The translations under genes were made by a program, and so were the position numbers. Positions 35,654-47,069 of a stretch of DNA of 64,000 bases are shown piece by piece. Under the pieces are notes generated by a model that did not search any database, was not told the origin of the DNA, and was given only the letters and a program-made list of their open reading frames with translations. Within the stretch, counting starts at the first letter, position 1. Each line of letters opens with the position of its first letter. Origin of the DNA: Jonesia quinghaiensis DSM 15701 (GTDB taxonomy: Bacteria; Actinomycetota; Actinomycetes; Actinomycetales; Cellulomonadaceae); the NCBI RefSeq assembly GCF_000423205.1, contig NZ_KE383990.1:187230-251229 (forward strand). Direction: 5' to 3'.

Positions 35654-36553
35654 TCACGCTAGCGCGTGAGTTACCTCTTGTGCGGCAGTTTCAGCTGCAT
35701 GGCGCAGCGCTATGACGTCGGGGCCAGCAGCCAACACGCCGCGCGACGATGACGCCAAAACGTTGTTACGTACGTCACCAAAAACGGTGTGCAGTTCCGG
35801 GCCGCCCGCGCCTTGTGCGCCAACACCAGGAGCTAAAAAGGCTCCATGAACTGCAGAAAGATCGGTTCCCGTCAAGGCTATAGCGTCACCGATAGTGGCT
35901 CCAATGACCAATCCCACTGGCCCTAAAGACTGCGGGGAGGAATCCCCACCCAGCGCTTCGGCGTTCACTGCCGCGGCATCACGTGCAATCTGCGCTGCGA
36001 CACTGACACCAGAGGTAGACACAGCATGTTGAACTGCACTGCCTTCAGGATTTGACGTGAGACACAACACGAAAACGCCACGCCGGTTTTCAGCTGCCTT
36101 CTCAAGTGCTGGACGCAACGACCCAAAACCTAAGTATGGGGAGAGTGTCACAGCGTCACCGGCAAGCGAAGACCCCTCAGCCAGGAATGCGTCAGCGTAG
36201 CCGGCCATCGTTGATCCTATGTCACCGCGCTTAGCGTCAACAATGCATAACGTGTCAACCCGGTAAGCGCGTTCGATGACATGTTCAAGTGCAGCGAACC
36301 CTGCACTGCCATGACGTTCGAATAACGCTGCCTGCGGTTTAATCGCAGCTACTCGCCCACCTACAGCGTCCAACACGATGTCGCAAAACTGTCGTACCCC
36401 TGTGGCTGTGTCAGGAAGGCCCCACGCCTGTAACAACCCTGGGTGTGGGTCCAGTCCCACACACAACGGGCCGAAACTGGTCATTGCGGCGCGAAGCCGC
36501 TCCCCGAAAGGAGCGGCTTGCGAACGTGTCACGGGTGCGGTTGTCCCGCTCAT
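35654..36553 (-). CDS. pyrF: Orotidine 5'-phosphate decarboxylase (type 2)
   Basis: 299 residues; ATG overlaps the carB stop by four bases. [12 protein letters not shown] opens the barrel; [20 protein letters not shown] holds the catalytic DxKxxD signature; [12 protein letters not shown] and [12 protein letters not shown] complete it. The long ~300-residue form is typical of actinobacteria. Last step of UMP synthesis and last gene of the pyr cluster. Confidence 0.96.
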   Translation of the reverse strand: MSGTTAPVTRSQAAPFGERLRAAMTSFGPLCVGLDPHPGLLQAWGLPDTATGVRQFCDIVLDAVGGRVAAIKPQAALFERHGSAGFAALEHVIERAYRVDTLCIVDAKRGDIGSTMAGYADAFLAEGSSLAGDAVTLSPYLGFGSLRPALEKAAENRRGVFVLCLTSNPEGSAVQHAVSTSGVSVAAQIARDAAAVNAEALGGDSSPQSLGPVGLVIGATIGDAIALTGTDLSAVHGAFLAPGVGAQGAGGPELHTVFGDVRNNVLASSSRGVLAAGPDVIALRHAAETAAQEVTHALA

Positions 36554-39500
36554 CGCACCCCACCAATGGTTGAAGCTGCATGCTCCTGGATAGATGTCAC
36601 CGTGAATGGCCCAGCAATCACCGCTTCAATTGCCTGAACTGCAGCCGAAAGTTGCTGAACAGTAGTGATGATAGGTTTGTCCGCCGCGGTCACTGCCGCA
36701 CGGATCTCATACCCATCAGCACGGGCCCCTTGACCGGAAGGACTGTTGAACACGATGTCAATGTCCCCGCGAGTAATGAGATCGACAACGGTTGGTTCTC
36801 CGTTCTCCCCCGGCCCTTGTGAGTGCTTACGCACCTCAGACGCGGTGATCCCTGCACGCCGCAGAACCTTGGCTGTACCGGAGGTAGCAAGGATCTCAAA
36901 CCCTAGTTCTGCCATGCGTTTAATGGGAAACACGATCTGACGCTTGTCACGGTCAGCAACAGAGACAAACATGCGCCCTGTGGTCGGTAAACCGCCAAAA
37001 GCTGCCGCTTGAGATTTAGCGAATGCTGTCGGGAAGTCCACATCAAACCCCATGACCTCACCGGTGGAGCGCATTTCTGGGCCCAAAACCGTATCTACAG
37101 CCAATCCAGCTTCCGTGCGGAACCGTTTAAAGGGCAAAACCGCTTCCTTCACAGCAATCGGTGCATCGATCCCCAGCATCGCGCCATCACCCGTAGCTGG
37201 AAGCACACCATTTTCGCGCAATTGCGCGATCGTTTGCCCTGCCATCACCAATGCTGCGGCCTTCGCCAAAGGAACACCGGTTGCTTTAGCAACAAACGGG
37301 ACTGTACGTGAGGCGCGTGGGTTCGCTTCCAACACATACAACACATCAGAAGCCAACGCGTACTGGACGTTCATCAGACCGTGCACCCCGATCCCCTGCG
37401 CCAAGGCACGAGTGGAACGAACAATCCGCTCAATTTCAGCATCAGACAACGACACCGGAGGCAACACGCATGCGGAGTCACCTGAGTGAATACCAGCCTC
37501 TTCAATGTGTTCCATGATTCCGCCGACATACATGTCTGTTCCATCAAACAAAACATCAACGTCGATTTCCATCGCATCATCAAGGAACCGGTCAATGAGA
37601 ATCGGTGCCAACGGCCCACCGGACAGAGCAGCCTCACCCAATGCGCGCTGAACGTAATCGCTCAGTTGTTCTGGGGAGTACACAATTTCCATGCCTCGCC
37701 CACCCAACACATACGATGGGCGCACAAGCACAGGGTAACCAATACGCTCAGCAATCGTCTTTGCTTCACCCAACGTTGTAGCCGTGCCATACGCAGGCGC
37801 AGGCAAACCCGCCTCGGTAAGGACCCGACCAAACTGGGCACGGTCCTCAGCAGCATCAATAGCCGCAGGAGTTGTCCCCAAAATAGGGATACCAGCCTCA
37901 TCCAAACGGTCAGCCAACGACAACGGCGTTTGCCCACCCAACTGCACAATCACGCCCTTGACCGGCCCAGCAGCAAGCTCCGCCTCATACACTTCCAACA
38001 CATCTTCAAAGGTCAGAGGCTCAAAATACAACCGATCCGCCGTGTCATAGTCCGTTGACACTGTCTCAGGGTTGCAGTTCACCATGACCGTCTCATACGT
38101 GTCCTTCAACGCCAACGCTGCGTGAACACACGAGTAATCGAACTCAATGCCCTGCCCAATACGGTTAGGCCCTGAACCAAGAATCAGAATCGCTTCGCGT
38201 TCTCGGGGTGCAACTTCTGTTTCCTGTTCATAGGTGGAGTAATGGTAAGGAGTCTTAGCATCAAACTCCGCCGCACAAGTATCAACAGTTTTGAAAACAG
38301 GGCGCACACCCAAAGCACGACGCACCTCACGAACCGCAGTCTCCGCAGCGATCCGCGACCCCTTAATGTCTTGAAGCGTTGCGATGTGCTGGTCAGACAA
38401 ACCATTGCGCTTAGCCTCAAGCAACAACTCACGCGTAAGAGCAGGCGCCTGCGCCACCCGCTGCGCAACCTCATTCATCAACTGAATTTGGTCGAGGAAC
38501 CACGGATCAATTTTCGTAGCATCAAAAACCTGCTCGATGCTCGCCCCACCGCGAAGCGCCTGCTGCACTTGAACCAGACGCCGATCAGTTGGACGTTTAA
38601 TCTCCGTCAACAGCTGATCAAGCTCATCCCCCGAGGCCGGAACACCATCCCAGTGAAACGAAGCCCCAGCCTTGTCAAGAGAACGAAGCGCCTTACCAAG
38701 AGCTTCAGTGAAGTTACGACCCAACGCCATAGCCTCACCCACAGACTTCATCGTCGTTGTCAACGTGTCATCAGCAGCTGGAAACTTCTCAAACGCAAAC
38801 CGAGGAACCTTCACCACAACATAATCAATCGTCGGCTCAAAAGCCGCCGAGGTTGTGCCGGTAATGTCGTTCGTAATCTCATCCAAGGTGTACCCGATAG
38901 CAACCTTCGCTGCGATCTTGGCAATGGGGTACCCCGTCGCCTTCGACGCCAACGCCGAAGACCGCGAAACCCGCGGATTCATCTCAATAACAATGACACG
39001 ACCAGTTTCTGGATCAACAGCAAACTGGATGTTGCACCCACCAGTATCAACACCAACCTCACGGATCACAGCAATGCTGATATCACGCAAACGCTGATAC
39101 TCGCGGTCCGTCAACGTCAACGCTGGCGCAACAGTGACCGAATCACCAGTATGCACACCAACAGGGTCCACATTCTCAATCGAACAAATCACCGCGACGT
39201 TATCGTTCTTGTCACGCATCAACTCAAGTTCGTACTCTTTCCACCCCAAGATCGACTCCTCAAGGAGCACCTCAGTAGTGGGCGAATAGTGCAAACCCGC
39301 CCCAGCAATACGCTCAAGGTCAGCTGGAGTATAAGCAATACCAGAACCAAGCCCACCCATAGTGAACGACGGGCGCACAACAACGGGATAGCCAAGATCC
39401 ACCGCAGCTTGTTTCGCCTCATCAAGGGAATGCACAATCGCCGACCGTGCAGACTCCCCCCCACACACTTCAACAACTTTCTTAAACTGCTCGCGGTCCT

Positions 39501-39879
39501 CACCACGCTGAATGGCCTCAATATTGGCACCAATCAGTTCAACACCATACTGCTCAAGGACACCAGCCTCATCCAAAGCAATCGCAGCATTCAACGCAGT
39601 TTGCCCACCCAACGTGGGGAGCAACGCATCAGGACGTTCCTTCGCAATAATCGACGTAAGAACATCAGTAGTAATCGGCTCAATGTACGTGGCATCAGCG
39701 AACTCAGGATCAGTCATAATCGTTGCCGGATTAGAGTTCACCAAAATCACGCGCAACCCCTCATCGCGCAAGACCCGGCACGCCTGAGTACCCGAATAAT
39801 CAAACTCACAAGCTTGGCCGATAACAATCGGACCAGAACCGATCACAAGGACAGAAGAGATGTCTGTTCTGCGTGGCAT
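36550..39879 (-). CDS. carB: Carbamoyl-phosphate synthase large subunit
   Basis: 1109 residues, full length. Two ATP-grasp halves, each opening with a nucleotide-fold motif ([43 protein letters not shown]), oligomerisation domain between, and a C-terminal MGS-like regulatory domain. Uses ammonia from CarA, bicarbonate and two ATP. The coding strand here is strongly G/T-rich, leaving long empty frames on the opposite strand. Six bases after carA. Confidence 0.99.
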   Translation of the reverse strand: MPRRTDISSVLVIGSGPIVIGQACEFDYSGTQACRVLRDEGLRVILVNSNPATIMTDPEFADATYIEPITTDVLTSIIAKERPDALLPTLGGQTALNAAIALDEAGVLEQYGVELIGANIEAIQRGEDREQFKKVVEVCGGESARSAIVHSLDEAKQAAVDLGYPVVVRPSFTMGGLGSGIAYTPADLERIAGAGLHYSPTTEVLLEESILGWKEYELELMRDKNDNVAVICSIENVDPVGVHTGDSVTVAPALTLTDREYQRLRDISIAVIREVGVDTGGCNIQFAVDPETGRVIVIEMNPRVSRSSALASKATGYPIAKIAAKVAIGYTLDEITNDITGTTSAAFEPTIDYVVVKVPRFAFEKFPAADDTLTTTMKSVGEAMALGRNFTEALGKALRSLDKAGASFHWDGVPASGDELDQLLTEIKRPTDRRLVQVQQALRGGASIEQVFDATKIDPWFLDQIQLMNEVAQRVAQAPALTRELLLEAKRNGLSDQHIATLQDIKGSRIAAETAVREVRRALGVRPVFKTVDTCAAEFDAKTPYHYSTYEQETEVAPREREAILILGSGPNRIGQGIEFDYSCVHAALALKDTYETVMVNCNPETVSTDYDTADRLYFEPLTFEDVLEVYEAELAAGPVKGVIVQLGGQTPLSLADRLDEAGIPILGTTPAAIDAAEDRAQFGRVLTEAGLPAPAYGTATTLGEAKTIAERIGYPVLVRPSYVLGGRGMEIVYSPEQLSDYVQRALGEAALSGGPLAPILIDRFLDDAMEIDVDVLFDGTDMYVGGIMEHIEEAGIHSGDSACVLPPVSLSDAEIERIVRSTRALAQGIGVHGLMNVQYALASDVLYVLEANPRASRTVPFVAKATGVPLAKAAALVMAGQTIAQLRENGVLPATGDGAMLGIDAPIAVKEAVLPFKRFRTEAGLAVDTVLGPEMRSTGEVMGFDVDFPTAFAKSQAAAFGGLPTTGRMFVSVADRDKRQIVFPIKRMAELGFEILATSGTAKVLRRAGITASEVRKHSQGPGENGEPTVVDLITRGDIDIVFNSPSGQGARADGYEIRAAVTAADKPIITTVQQLSAAVQAIEAVIAGPFTVTSIQEHAASTIGGVR

Positions 39880-39885
39880 AAGAGG

Positions 39886-41130
39886 TCAGTTCTCCTTCGT
39901 AGCGACGCGTTCCGCGCGGGACAGGCCAGCAGCTGACGGCGCACCAGAGGCCATCAACGTCAAAAATCGATCAAAAAGATACGCAGCATCATGCGGTCCA
40001 GCAGCCGCCTCAGGGTGGTACTGCACAGAAAAAGCCGGAATATCACGACACTCCAGCCCCTCAACAACGTTATCGTTCAACCCCACATGAGAAACCACAA
40101 CTTTGCCGTAACGACCACCATCATGAGGAGCAACAGACTCCTGACCAATCGGAGCATCAACAGCAAACCCATGATTCTGCGACGTAATCTCCACCTTGCC
40201 CGTCATCATGTCCTTCACAGGCTGGTTGATACCCCGATGCCCATACCGCAACTTGTACGTCCCAAACCCCAACGCACGACCCAAAATCTGATTCCCAAAA
40301 CAAATACCAAAATAAGGAATCCCCCGGTCCAACACCTCACGCAACAACGCCACCTCATGAGTAGACGCCTGCGGATCACCAGGACCATTCGAGAAAAACA
40401 CCCCGTCAGGATTCAACGCAACAACATCATCAATCGTTGCGCTCGCAGGCACCACATGCACCCGGATGCCTCGTTCAGCGAGGCGTTGTGGTGTCATTGA
40501 TTTAATTCCTAAATCAACTGCCACGACAGTCTTGAGTGGCTCATGGCCAGCGAACTTACCGCATGGTTCAATGACATAAGCGTGCGGCGTCGACACGAGG
40601 TGAGCGAGGTTCGCCCCCTTCATTGATGGGGCAGCTTTTACCTGCTCTACCAGCTCCCCCACTCGACGCGGATATCCATTAGCGCTCAGCGCATCGCCAG
40701 AGAAAATCCCCGCTCGCATGGTGCCGCGCTCACGCAGGTGTCGGGTTAATGCACGGGTGTCAATGTCACTAATTCCAACAATTCCTTGCGCTACAAGTTC
40801 ATCATCCAGTGAGCGTTCAGCACGCCAGTTGGACGGTTTACGTGCAGGGTCTCGCACCACAAAACCAGACACCCACATGCGCAACGACTCTGGGTCCTCA
40901 TCGTTAACCCCAGTATTACCAATGTGCGGTGCAGTCATCACCACGATCTGCTGGTAATACGAGGGGTCAGTCAACGTTTCCTGATATCCCGTCATACCGG
41001 TGTTAAACACGACCTCGCCCAGCGTCGTCCCACGGGCACCGTAGGCACGCCCAGAAAACGTGCGCCCATCTTCCAGCACGAGCAATGCTGCACCCTCAAA
41101 CGTTGGTGCATCAATAACCTTGGAGGTCAT
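39886..41130 (-). CDS. carA: Carbamoyl-phosphate synthase small subunit
   Basis: 414 residues. CPSase_sm domain ([37 protein letters not shown]) then class I glutamine amidotransferase with [15 protein letters not shown] (nucleophile Cys) and [14 protein letters not shown] (His/Glu). Start ATG overlaps the upstream gene's stop. Delivers ammonia from glutamine to CarB. Around 40440-40515 the base composition changes and an AT-rich patch encodes the conserved VDLGIKS. Confidence 0.98.
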   Translation of the reverse strand: MTSKVIDAPTFEGAALLVLEDGRTFSGRAYGARGTTLGEVVFNTGMTGYQETLTDPSYYQQIVVMTAPHIGNTGVNDEDPESLRMWVSGFVVRDPARKPSNWRAERSLDDELVAQGIVGISDIDTRALTRHLRERGTMRAGIFSGDALSANGYPRRVGELVEQVKAAPSMKGANLAHLVSTPHAYVIEPCGKFAGHEPLKTVVAVDLGIKSMTPQRLAERGIRVHVVPASATIDDVVALNPDGVFFSNGPGDPQASTHEVALLREVLDRGIPYFGICFGNQILGRALGFGTYKLRYGHRGINQPVKDMMTGKVEITSQNHGFAVDAPIGQESVAPHDGGRYGKVVVSHVGLNDNVVEGLECRDIPAFSVQYHPEAAAGPHDAAYLFDRFLTLMASGAPSAAGLSRAERVATKEN

Positions 41131-41651
41131 AAGGACTCCTTTGCTTGACCCTGCAATGCGGTGATCGCCTCAACTAAGGCAGTGCGATCGTTTTTGTGAT
41201 CAGTACGAAGACCAGTGTCCAGCGCAGTCATCTCACCGTATTTCGCCTCAATACCCCACGAGATAACAACGATTCCGTCTTTGCCTGTGAATTTCCCGGC
41301 GATACCAGGAGCCAGCTGCGCGGACAGCACGCTACTCCTGGGGATGAAGATACTTGCTGCACCAGACCGGTCCAAGAAGATGCCCGACTGGTGGACGCTT
41401 ACCGCGACACGGGATCTGGTCCCTAAATCTGCAGCATTAACCCGATCTAGCCAGTCACCATGGGTTGTTGAGGACACATAAACACCCTCAATGGGACCAA
41501 AAATTGCTGGACCAACCTCATCAGGCACGTTGGGCAACGCAGCCACCAACGGAGCCGTGCGGCGTTGACGCCCACGCCACCCAAGCCACATCAGCACCAA
41601 CACACCAAGACCAACAACAACCATCACACCTGCAGCCTGTGGTTGAGTCAT
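41127..41651 (-). CDS. PH-like membrane protein of the pyr operon (Rv1382-like)
   Basis: 174 residues. One N-terminal membrane helix ([18 protein letters not shown]) then a globular domain ([59 protein letters not shown]). The same kind of gene lies between pyrC and carA in Mycobacterium (Rv1382) and other actinobacteria, so the location is conserved but the function is unknown. It overlaps both neighbours by four bases, so it is translated with them. Confidence 0.85.
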   Translation of the reverse strand: MTQPQAAGVMVVVGLGVLVLMWLGWRGRQRRTAPLVAALPNVPDEVGPAIFGPIEGVYVSSTTHGDWLDRVNAADLGTRSRVAVSVHQSGIFLDRSGAASIFIPRSSVLSAQLAPGIAGKFTGKDGIVVISWGIEAKYGEMTALDTGLRTDHKNDRTALVEAITALQGQAKESL

Positions 41652-42997
41652 GACACACCCCCCGCAACAGCCGTCGTTCCACTCACTTGTCGATCTTGCG
41701 GAACACCATCAAGCACTGTGGCCCGCCCTCGCAAAAACGTTGCCACAACACGCCCCGGCAACACGTGACCGTCAAATGGACTATTCGCAGACATCGTTGC
41801 TTGCGTCTTCGCATCAACTGTCACAGTGCCGTGTGGGTCATACAACACAACATTTGCTGGTTCACCAACCGCCAACGGGCGCCCCTGCGCATAAGGGCCA
41901 GAATCAATCCGCGCAATGTGTGCCGGAACCTGTGACATCACTCGAGCAACATCACGCCAAGACATTAAACCCGACAACACCATCGTGGAATGCACAATCG
42001 GTAGGGCCGTTTCCAACCCCGTCATACCGAAAGCAGCCGCAGCCCACTCACATTCCTTGTCTTCCACCGGATGAGGAGCGTGATCAGTACCCACTACGTC
42101 AATCGTCCCGTCCGCCAACCCTGCGCGTACGGCATCAACATCGGCTTGTGTCCGCAACGGCGGGTTCACTTTAAAAATTGGGTTATATGAACGTGCTTCT
42201 TCGTCAGTCAAAGACAAATGATGCGGCGTCACCTCAGCTGTCACGGCGATACCTCGGGACTTCGCCCACCGCACAATTTCCACCGAACCAGCAGTAGAAA
42301 CATGCAGCACATGAACCCGCGAACCGACATGCTCAGCAAGCAACACATCGCGAGCAATAATCGACTCTTCAGCGACAGCAGGCCACCCAGCCAAACCGAT
42401 CTCCGCAGAAACAACCCCCTCATTCATCTGGGATTCCTGCGTTAACCGCGGTTCTTGAGCGTGCTGGGCAACAACACCATCAAACGCTTTCACATACTCC
42501 AACGCCCGGCGCATCAACACCGGGTCATCTACGCATTTCCCATCATCAGAGAACACGCGCACCTGAGCCGCTGACTGCGCCATCGCACCCAACTCAGCGA
42601 GTTGCTTCCCCTCAAGCCCCACCGACACAGCACCAACGGGATGAACATCAACCCATCCCGCCTCCTGACCAATACGCGCCACCTGCTCCACCACACCAGC
42701 AGTGTCCTGAACAGGAGTGGTATTCGCCATCGCAAACACCGACGTAAACCCACCTAGTGCAGCAGCGCGCGTCCCTGAACGAATAGTCTCAGCATCTTCA
42801 CGCCCCGGCTCACGCAAATGCGTATGCAAATCAACCAACCCAGGCAACGCAAGCAATGTGCTCGCATCAATCTCTACCGCCTGCTCACCATCGAGCGAAA
42901 AGGGCTTACCTATTTCAGCAATCAGTCCATCACGCAGGAGCAGGTCACAACGCTCCTCGCCATACGGGGCAACATTACGAATGACGTAATGAGTCAC
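41648..42997 (-). CDS. pyrC: Dihydroorotase (class I)
   Basis: 449 residues, GTG start. Metal site: PGLVDLHTHLREPGREDAET; then VFSDDGKCVDD, HVLHVSTAGSVE, VTAEVTPHHLSL and VVGTDHAPHPVEDKECEW. It closes carbamoyl aspartate to dihydroorotate. Stop overlaps the start of the PH-like protein. 15 bases after pyrB. Confidence 0.96.
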   Translation of the reverse strand: MTHYVIRNVAPYGEERCDLLLRDGLIAEIGKPFSLDGEQAVEIDASTLLALPGLVDLHTHLREPGREDAETIRSGTRAAALGGFTSVFAMANTTPVQDTAGVVEQVARIGQEAGWVDVHPVGAVSVGLEGKQLAELGAMAQSAAQVRVFSDDGKCVDDPVLMRRALEYVKAFDGVVAQHAQEPRLTQESQMNEGVVSAEIGLAGWPAVAEESIIARDVLLAEHVGSRVHVLHVSTAGSVEIVRWAKSRGIAVTAEVTPHHLSLTDEEARSYNPIFKVNPPLRTQADVDAVRAGLADGTIDVVGTDHAPHPVEDKECEWAAAAFGMTGLETALPIVHSTMVLSGLMSWRDVARVMSQVPAHIARIDSGPYAQGRPLAVGEPANVVLYDPHGTVTVDAKTQATMSANSPFDGHVLPGRVVATFLRGRATVLDGVPQDRQVSGTTAVAGGVS

Positions 42998-43012
42998 AGC
43001 ACACCAGCTTTC

Positions 43013-44032
43013 TCAAGACAACGTCGACGAGGAACCAGCAACCTGGTCCGAAGCAAGCAACAAATACAGCACAGCCATCCGTACAGCCACACCATTACCC
43101 ACCTGCTCAACAATGACCGACCGGTCACTATCAGCAGCTTGAGCAGAAATTTCCAAACCACGATTCATGGGACCAGGGTGCAGCACAATCGCGTGGTCTG
43201 GTAACAACCCCAACCGTTGTGCATCAAGCCCATACTGTCGCGAATACTCTGCAGGGCTGGGGAAAAAACCGCCTCCCGATGCGCTCATGCGTTCCCGTTG
43301 AACGCGCAGCATCATGACAGCGTCGGGTTGCCACGTGCGCAGAGTCCGAGTGAAGTCGTAACTCACCTCGCAGGGCCAGGTTTCAACCCCAACCGGCACA
43401 AGTGTTGGAGGGGCTACAAGTGTCACCTGGGCACCAAGAGTCGCCAAAAGGGCAACATTTGACCGGGCAACTCGCGAGTGGAGGACATCACCAACGATGG
43501 CGATGCGCCGCCCCGCCAAATCCGTTCCCAATCCGCTATCAAAAGGAGGCAGAGGCCCACCGCACGCTGGATTCAGCGGATCAGCAAGGTGCCTACGGAT
43601 CGTGAACGCATCAAGCAACGCTTGAGTGGGATGTTGATGGGTACCGTCACCAGCATTAATCACTGGAACGTCCACCAACCCTGGTTGGGCAAGAAAGTTC
43701 GCAGCACCAGAGGCATGGTGTCGAACAACTACCGCATCTGCGCCCATGGCTTTCAACGTCAAGGCGGTGTCTTTCAACGACTCACCTTTAGACACTGAAG
43801 AGCCCTTAGCGGAGAAATTGATGACATCCGCTGACAGGCGTTTAGCTGCGGTTTCAAAGGAGATACGCGTCCGTGTTGAATCCTCAAAAAAAAGATTCAC
43901 AACGGTGCGTCCACGCAACGTGGGCAGCTTCTTCATCTCCCGCTCTTGGGTGGCTGCCATCCTTGCAGTGGTGTCGAGGATAGTGACAGCCTGTTCAAGA
44001 CTGAGGTCCCGGGTGCTCAAAAGATGTTTCAC
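43013..44032 (-). CDS. pyrB: Aspartate carbamoyltransferase catalytic subunit
   Basis: 339 residues, GTG start in a GTGA overlap with pyr[21 protein letters not shown], then the carbamoyl-phosphate loop [30 protein letters not shown] and [22 protein letters not shown]. No pyrI regulatory chain is present, as usual in actinobacteria. Second step of pyrimidine synthesis. Confidence 0.97.
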   Translation of the reverse strand: MKHLLSTRDLSLEQAVTILDTTARMAATQEREMKKLPTLRGRTVVNLFFEDSTRTRISFETAAKRLSADVINFSAKGSSVSKGESLKDTALTLKAMGADAVVVRHHASGAANFLAQPGLVDVPVINAGDGTHQHPTQALLDAFTIRRHLADPLNPACGGPLPPFDSGLGTDLAGRRIAIVGDVLHSRVARSNVALLATLGAQVTLVAPPTLVPVGVETWPCEVSYDFTRTLRTWQPDAVMMLRVQRERMSASGGGFFPSPAEYSRQYGLDAQRLGLLPDHAIVLHPGPMNRGLEISAQAADSDRSVIVEQVGNGVAVRMAVLYLLLASDQVAGSSSTLS

Positions 44033-44619
44033 TGTGCACCACCACTGATATAAACACCATCAAGGCTGTCATGCTCTACGAGCCGGACACTGACTCGCTC
44101 AGCAAGCGAGGTTGGCAGGTTTTTCCCCACATAATCAGGGCGAATCGGTAACTGCCGATGCCCCCGGTCAACAAGCGTCGCTAATTGGACTGCTTGGGGG
44201 CGGCCTAAATCCTTGACCGCGTCAAGAGCCGCACGAATAGTACGGCCCGAGAACAACACATCATCAACCAACACAACTGTCTTACCATCAATGCCGACAG
44301 CTGGCGGTTGAGTGTAGCCGATAGTTCGAGGGGGTTGATGCCGCAAATCATCGCGGTACATCGTCACATCAAGAACACCAAGAATGGCATCAGGGTCACA
44401 GGACGGGTCAATAGCAGCAAGCCTCGCGGCAAGCCGTCGAGCTAAAAAGACCCCTCGAGTAGGTATACCTAACACCACAAGATCGGAAACGCCTTTGTTC
44501 CGCTCGACGATCTCATAAGAAATTCGGGTCATGGCACGCGCAATATCGGCTTCACCAAGAACCTCAACACCATGCGGTGTTGAATCTGGCACACCGTGCG
44601 CGCTGGAACTGGAAGTCAT
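44029..44619 (-). CDS. pyrR: Bifunctional PyrR regulator / uracil phosphoribosyltransferase
   Basis: 196 residues with the PRPP loop [39 protein letters not shown], and [19 protein letters not shown]. PyrR binds UMP/UTP and a conserved RNA loop in pyr mRNA. Its own leader contains that loop next to the Shine-Dalgarno, so it should repress its own operon at translation. First gene of the pyr cluster. Confidence 0.97.
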   Translation of the reverse strand: MTSSSSAHGVPDSTPHGVEVLGEADIARAMTRISYEIVERNKGVSDLVVLGIPTRGVFLARRLAARLAAIDPSCDPDAILGVLDVTMYRDDLRHQPPRTIGYTQPPAVGIDGKTVVLVDDVLFSGRTIRAALDAVKDLGRPQAVQLATLVDRGHRQLPIRPDYVGKNLPTSLAERVSVRLVEHDSLDGVYISGGAQ

Positions 44620-44627
44620 CCAGCACC

Positions 44628-44661
44628 TCCTTCTCCGCCTCTCTGGACGGCACTTAAAGGA
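44628..44661 (-). promoter_or_regulatory. PyrR binding loop that sequesters the pyrR Shine-Dalgarno
   Basis: On the minus strand GTCCAGAGAGGC (complement of 44637-44648) matches the core of the PyrR-binding-loop consensus ARUCCNGNGAGGYU. CCG/CGG close the upper stem. TCCTT (complement of 44657-44661) can pair with AAGGA (complement of 44628-44632), the 5' part of the AAGGAGG Shine-Dalgarno lying six bases before the pyrR ATG. A purine internal loop separates the stems, as in known binding loops. No terminator follows, so control would be translational, as described for Mycobacterium smegmatis. Confidence 0.82.
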
Positions 44662-44770
44662 CTGCGTTGTACAAACAACACTACCGGCTGGAACGGTTAG
44701 ACACCCAACTGATCAGGAACGCGTAACCCCGTCAACCGCTAAACGTGGCGTACCTGTCATCCACAACGCG

Positions 44771-46489
44771 TTACGCAGTGTGAGGTGAACCGCCATCAAG
44801 AATTTGATCACGAACAACGCGGCGCAATACCTTACCGATCTGTGAACGTGGAAGCTCAGAAACAATCACCACGTCCTTGGGCAAGGCGTAACGCGCCACC
44901 CGCTCCTCACACCACTGACGCACCCGCGCAAGTTCAACCGACGCAACATCCTGGGCAAGCACGACAGCCGCAACCACCTTCTCCCCCATGTCTCCGCCGG
45001 GGACACCAACCACAGCAACATCGTCAACTTCTGGCATCTCACGGATGCACTCTTCCACCTGGCTTGGGAACACCTTGAACCCACCAGTAATGATCATTTC
45101 TTTAATACGATCAACAACCACACAGGACCCAGACTCATCCATCGTCACAATGTCACCCGTACGAATCCACCGAGTACCATCAATATCCACCAGAACCTGC
45201 TCAGTCTCCTCTGGCTTATTCCAATACCCAGAGAACACTTGAGGCCCAGAAATCAGCAACTCACCACGCTCACCTTGAGCAACCGGAGTAACACCATCTT
45301 CCTGGTCCACAATGAGCACATCCGTAGAAGGGAACGGTAGTCCCAGGTGACCTGGCATTCGCTTATCGTTGAGAGGATTACCAAGCGCCACAGGGGACGT
45401 CTCTGTCATCCCATAACCTTCGATCGCCAATCCACCCGTCGCCTTCTCCCACGCCGCAGCAGTTTCTTTACCCATCGGCATTGCCCCACAAATGGCATAT
45501 CGGAACGACGTCAGATCGACACTCTTCTTCTCGGCAGCCGTCACAACCCGACCCAACATCGGTGGCACTGCAGGCAAGAATGTTCCAGGAATACGCTTTT
45601 GTGCAGCAAGGAACGTTTCAACATCAAACTTGGGGAACAGGACAAGAGTTGCCCCAATCCTCAGCGAATACGTCAAACACAACGTCAGCCCAAAAGCATG
45701 GAAAAACGGTAAAATTCCATACACCACCTCAGTGCCAGGACGGTCGTCCGCACCCGTCCACACCGCACCTTGAACGGTGTTGGCAACAAGATTACGATGC
45801 GTCAGCATCGCACCCTTGGGTGTCCCCGTGGTACCACCGGTGTATTGCAACACGGCCAAGTCATCACCCAATGGACGCGCACGCGAAGGATCTATCGGTG
45901 TCGCACCTTCCAACAACTGATCAAAACGCTTCGCGTACGCAGGAGGCTGAGCCGTCAACTGCGCTTTCGTTTCCCGCGCTTTGGCGATAGGAAGTTGCAA
46001 CAAAAGCCGCTTACTTAAGGGAAGGTCACGGGACACATCGACACTTATGAGTTCAGTAACACCGGTATTCTCAATCCCCTCGCCCAGCTCAACCGCTGTG
46101 CGCTCCCAGAAAATAGCAACAGAAGAACCAGAATCGTTGAGTTGGTGAATGAGTTCAGCTTTTGTGTAAAGCGGGTTGTGCTCCACAACTACAGCGCCGA
46201 TGCGTAATACCGCGTAGAAAACAACAACGTGTGAAATGCAGTTAGGCAGCGCGATCGCAACACGATCACCGGTTTTCACTCCGCGTTCCACCAACATGCC
46301 CGCTGCACGATCAATGTTTTGTTGCAACTGGGCGTAGGTTACCCCTCGCCCCATGAAATCTACGGCGATGCGATCCGGGAATCGTTCCGCAGACGCGGCG
46401 AGAGCGGCCGTGACATCACTGTCAGGTACCTCGATCTCAGCAGGGACGGATGGGCTGTAGCTGTCATGCCAGATGCGTGTAAAGGTCAC
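44771..46489 (-). CDS. Long-chain acyl-CoA synthetase (AMP-forming, FadD-like)
   Basis: 572 residues from GTG 46489; a longer frame upstream runs into the nusB terminator hairpin and is rejected. ANL-superfamily motifs: YTGGTTGTPKGAMLTHRN, GYGMTETSPVA, RTGDIVTMDESG and the C-terminal hinge VDRIKEMIITGGFKVFPSQVEE, with RSQIGKVLRRVVRD holding the catalytic lysine. Activates fatty acids to acyl-CoA via acyl-AMP. Chain-length preference cannot be read from sequence. Stands alone between nusB and pyrR. Confidence 0.92.
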   Translation of the reverse strand: MTFTRIWHDSYSPSVPAEIEVPDSDVTAALAASAERFPDRIAVDFMGRGVTYAQLQQNIDRAAGMLVERGVKTGDRVAIALPNCISHVVVFYAVLRIGAVVVEHNPLYTKAELIHQLNDSGSSVAIFWERTAVELGEGIENTGVTELISVDVSRDLPLSKRLLLQLPIAKARETKAQLTAQPPAYAKRFDQLLEGATPIDPSRARPLGDDLAVLQYTGGTTGTPKGAMLTHRNLVANTVQGAVWTGADDRPGTEVVYGILPFFHAFGLTLCLTYSLRIGATLVLFPKFDVETFLAAQKRIPGTFLPAVPPMLGRVVTAAEKKSVDLTSFRYAICGAMPMGKETAAAWEKATGGLAIEGYGMTETSPVALGNPLNDKRMPGHLGLPFPSTDVLIVDQEDGVTPVAQGERGELLISGPQVFSGYWNKPEETEQVLVDIDGTRWIRTGDIVTMDESGSCVVVDRIKEMIITGGFKVFPSQVEECIREMPEVDDVAVVGVPGGDMGEKVVAAVVLAQDVASVELARVRQWCEERVARYALPKDVVIVSELPRSQIGKVLRRVVRDQILDGGSPHTA

Positions 46490-46551
46490 ACGACCATCGT
46501 AACCTACGGCTGCGTAACCTACGAGGGCGTAAGTACTCTTGCCGTAAAAAA

Positions 46552-46597
46552 CATGGGGTGGGTATGTACGCATGTGTGCGTACATACCCACCCCATG
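46552..46597 (-). terminator. Intrinsic terminator of efp-nusB
   Basis: Perfect 21-bp arms (46552-46572, 46577-46597), 4-base loop, then a T6 run on the minus strand (GTTTTTTAC). Lies between nusB and the acyl-CoA synthetase. Confidence 0.95.
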
Positions 46598-46651
46598 AGG
46601 CGCATATTTCAGAACTCATTGACGGACAACCTGTTGCCGTTGATGAGTTCC

Positions 46652-47068
46652 TTAATCAGTGATGCTTGGTTTGACGTCGAGGACGCGCGCAAGCAATCCG
46701 TTCACAAAAGACGGTGAATCGTCGGTAGAGAGTTCGCGTGCCAACTCCACTGACTCATCAATCGCCACGACGTCTGGTACCTCGTCATTGTAAAGAAGCT
46801 CCCATGTCCCCATACGCAGAATCGCTCGGTCGACCGCTGGCATACGCCGAATAGTCCACCCATGCGAGTAGGTTTCGAGGATTTCATCAATCCTCTCGTG
46901 GTGGTCCACAACGCCATGAACAATATCCACAGCGTACTGCGGCAGCGCCGATTGCACCCCTGGGTCGGCGAGACGCACGGACAAAAGCTCAACGACTGGC
47001 ATGTTGCGTTGTTCGGCTTCGTACAGGACGTTCAGTGCGCGTTTACGCGCTTTAGTTCTCGCTGACAC
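46652..47068 (-). CDS. nusB: Transcription antitermination factor NusB
   Basis: 138 residues, GTG start one base after efp. ARTKARKRALNVLYEAEQRN opens the all-helical fold; VDIVHGVVDHHERIDEIL, RMPAVDRAILRMGTWELLY and VVAIDESVELARELSTDDSPSFVNGLLARV are family signatures. Binds boxA RNA with S10 during rRNA transcription. Ends at a strong terminator. Confidence 0.97.
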   Translation of the reverse strand: MSARTKARKRALNVLYEAEQRNMPVVELLSVRLADPGVQSALPQYAVDIVHGVVDHHERIDEILETYSHGWTIRRMPAVDRAILRMGTWELLYNDEVPDVVAIDESVELARELSTDDSPSFVNGLLARVLDVKPSITD

Positions 47069-47069
47069 G

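Noticed and set aside
38242-39936. 564-codon open frame on the + strand opposite carB
   Set aside because: It mirrors the G/T-rich carB coding strand, is rich in Arg/Asn/Thr/Leu in a non-protein-like way, has no domain or ribosome-binding site, and carB is unmistakable.
46490-46591. 34-codon N-terminal extension of the acyl-CoA synthetase
   Set aside because: It would be encoded by the nusB terminator hairpin and by sequence unlike the family; GTG 46489 gives the usual N-terminus.
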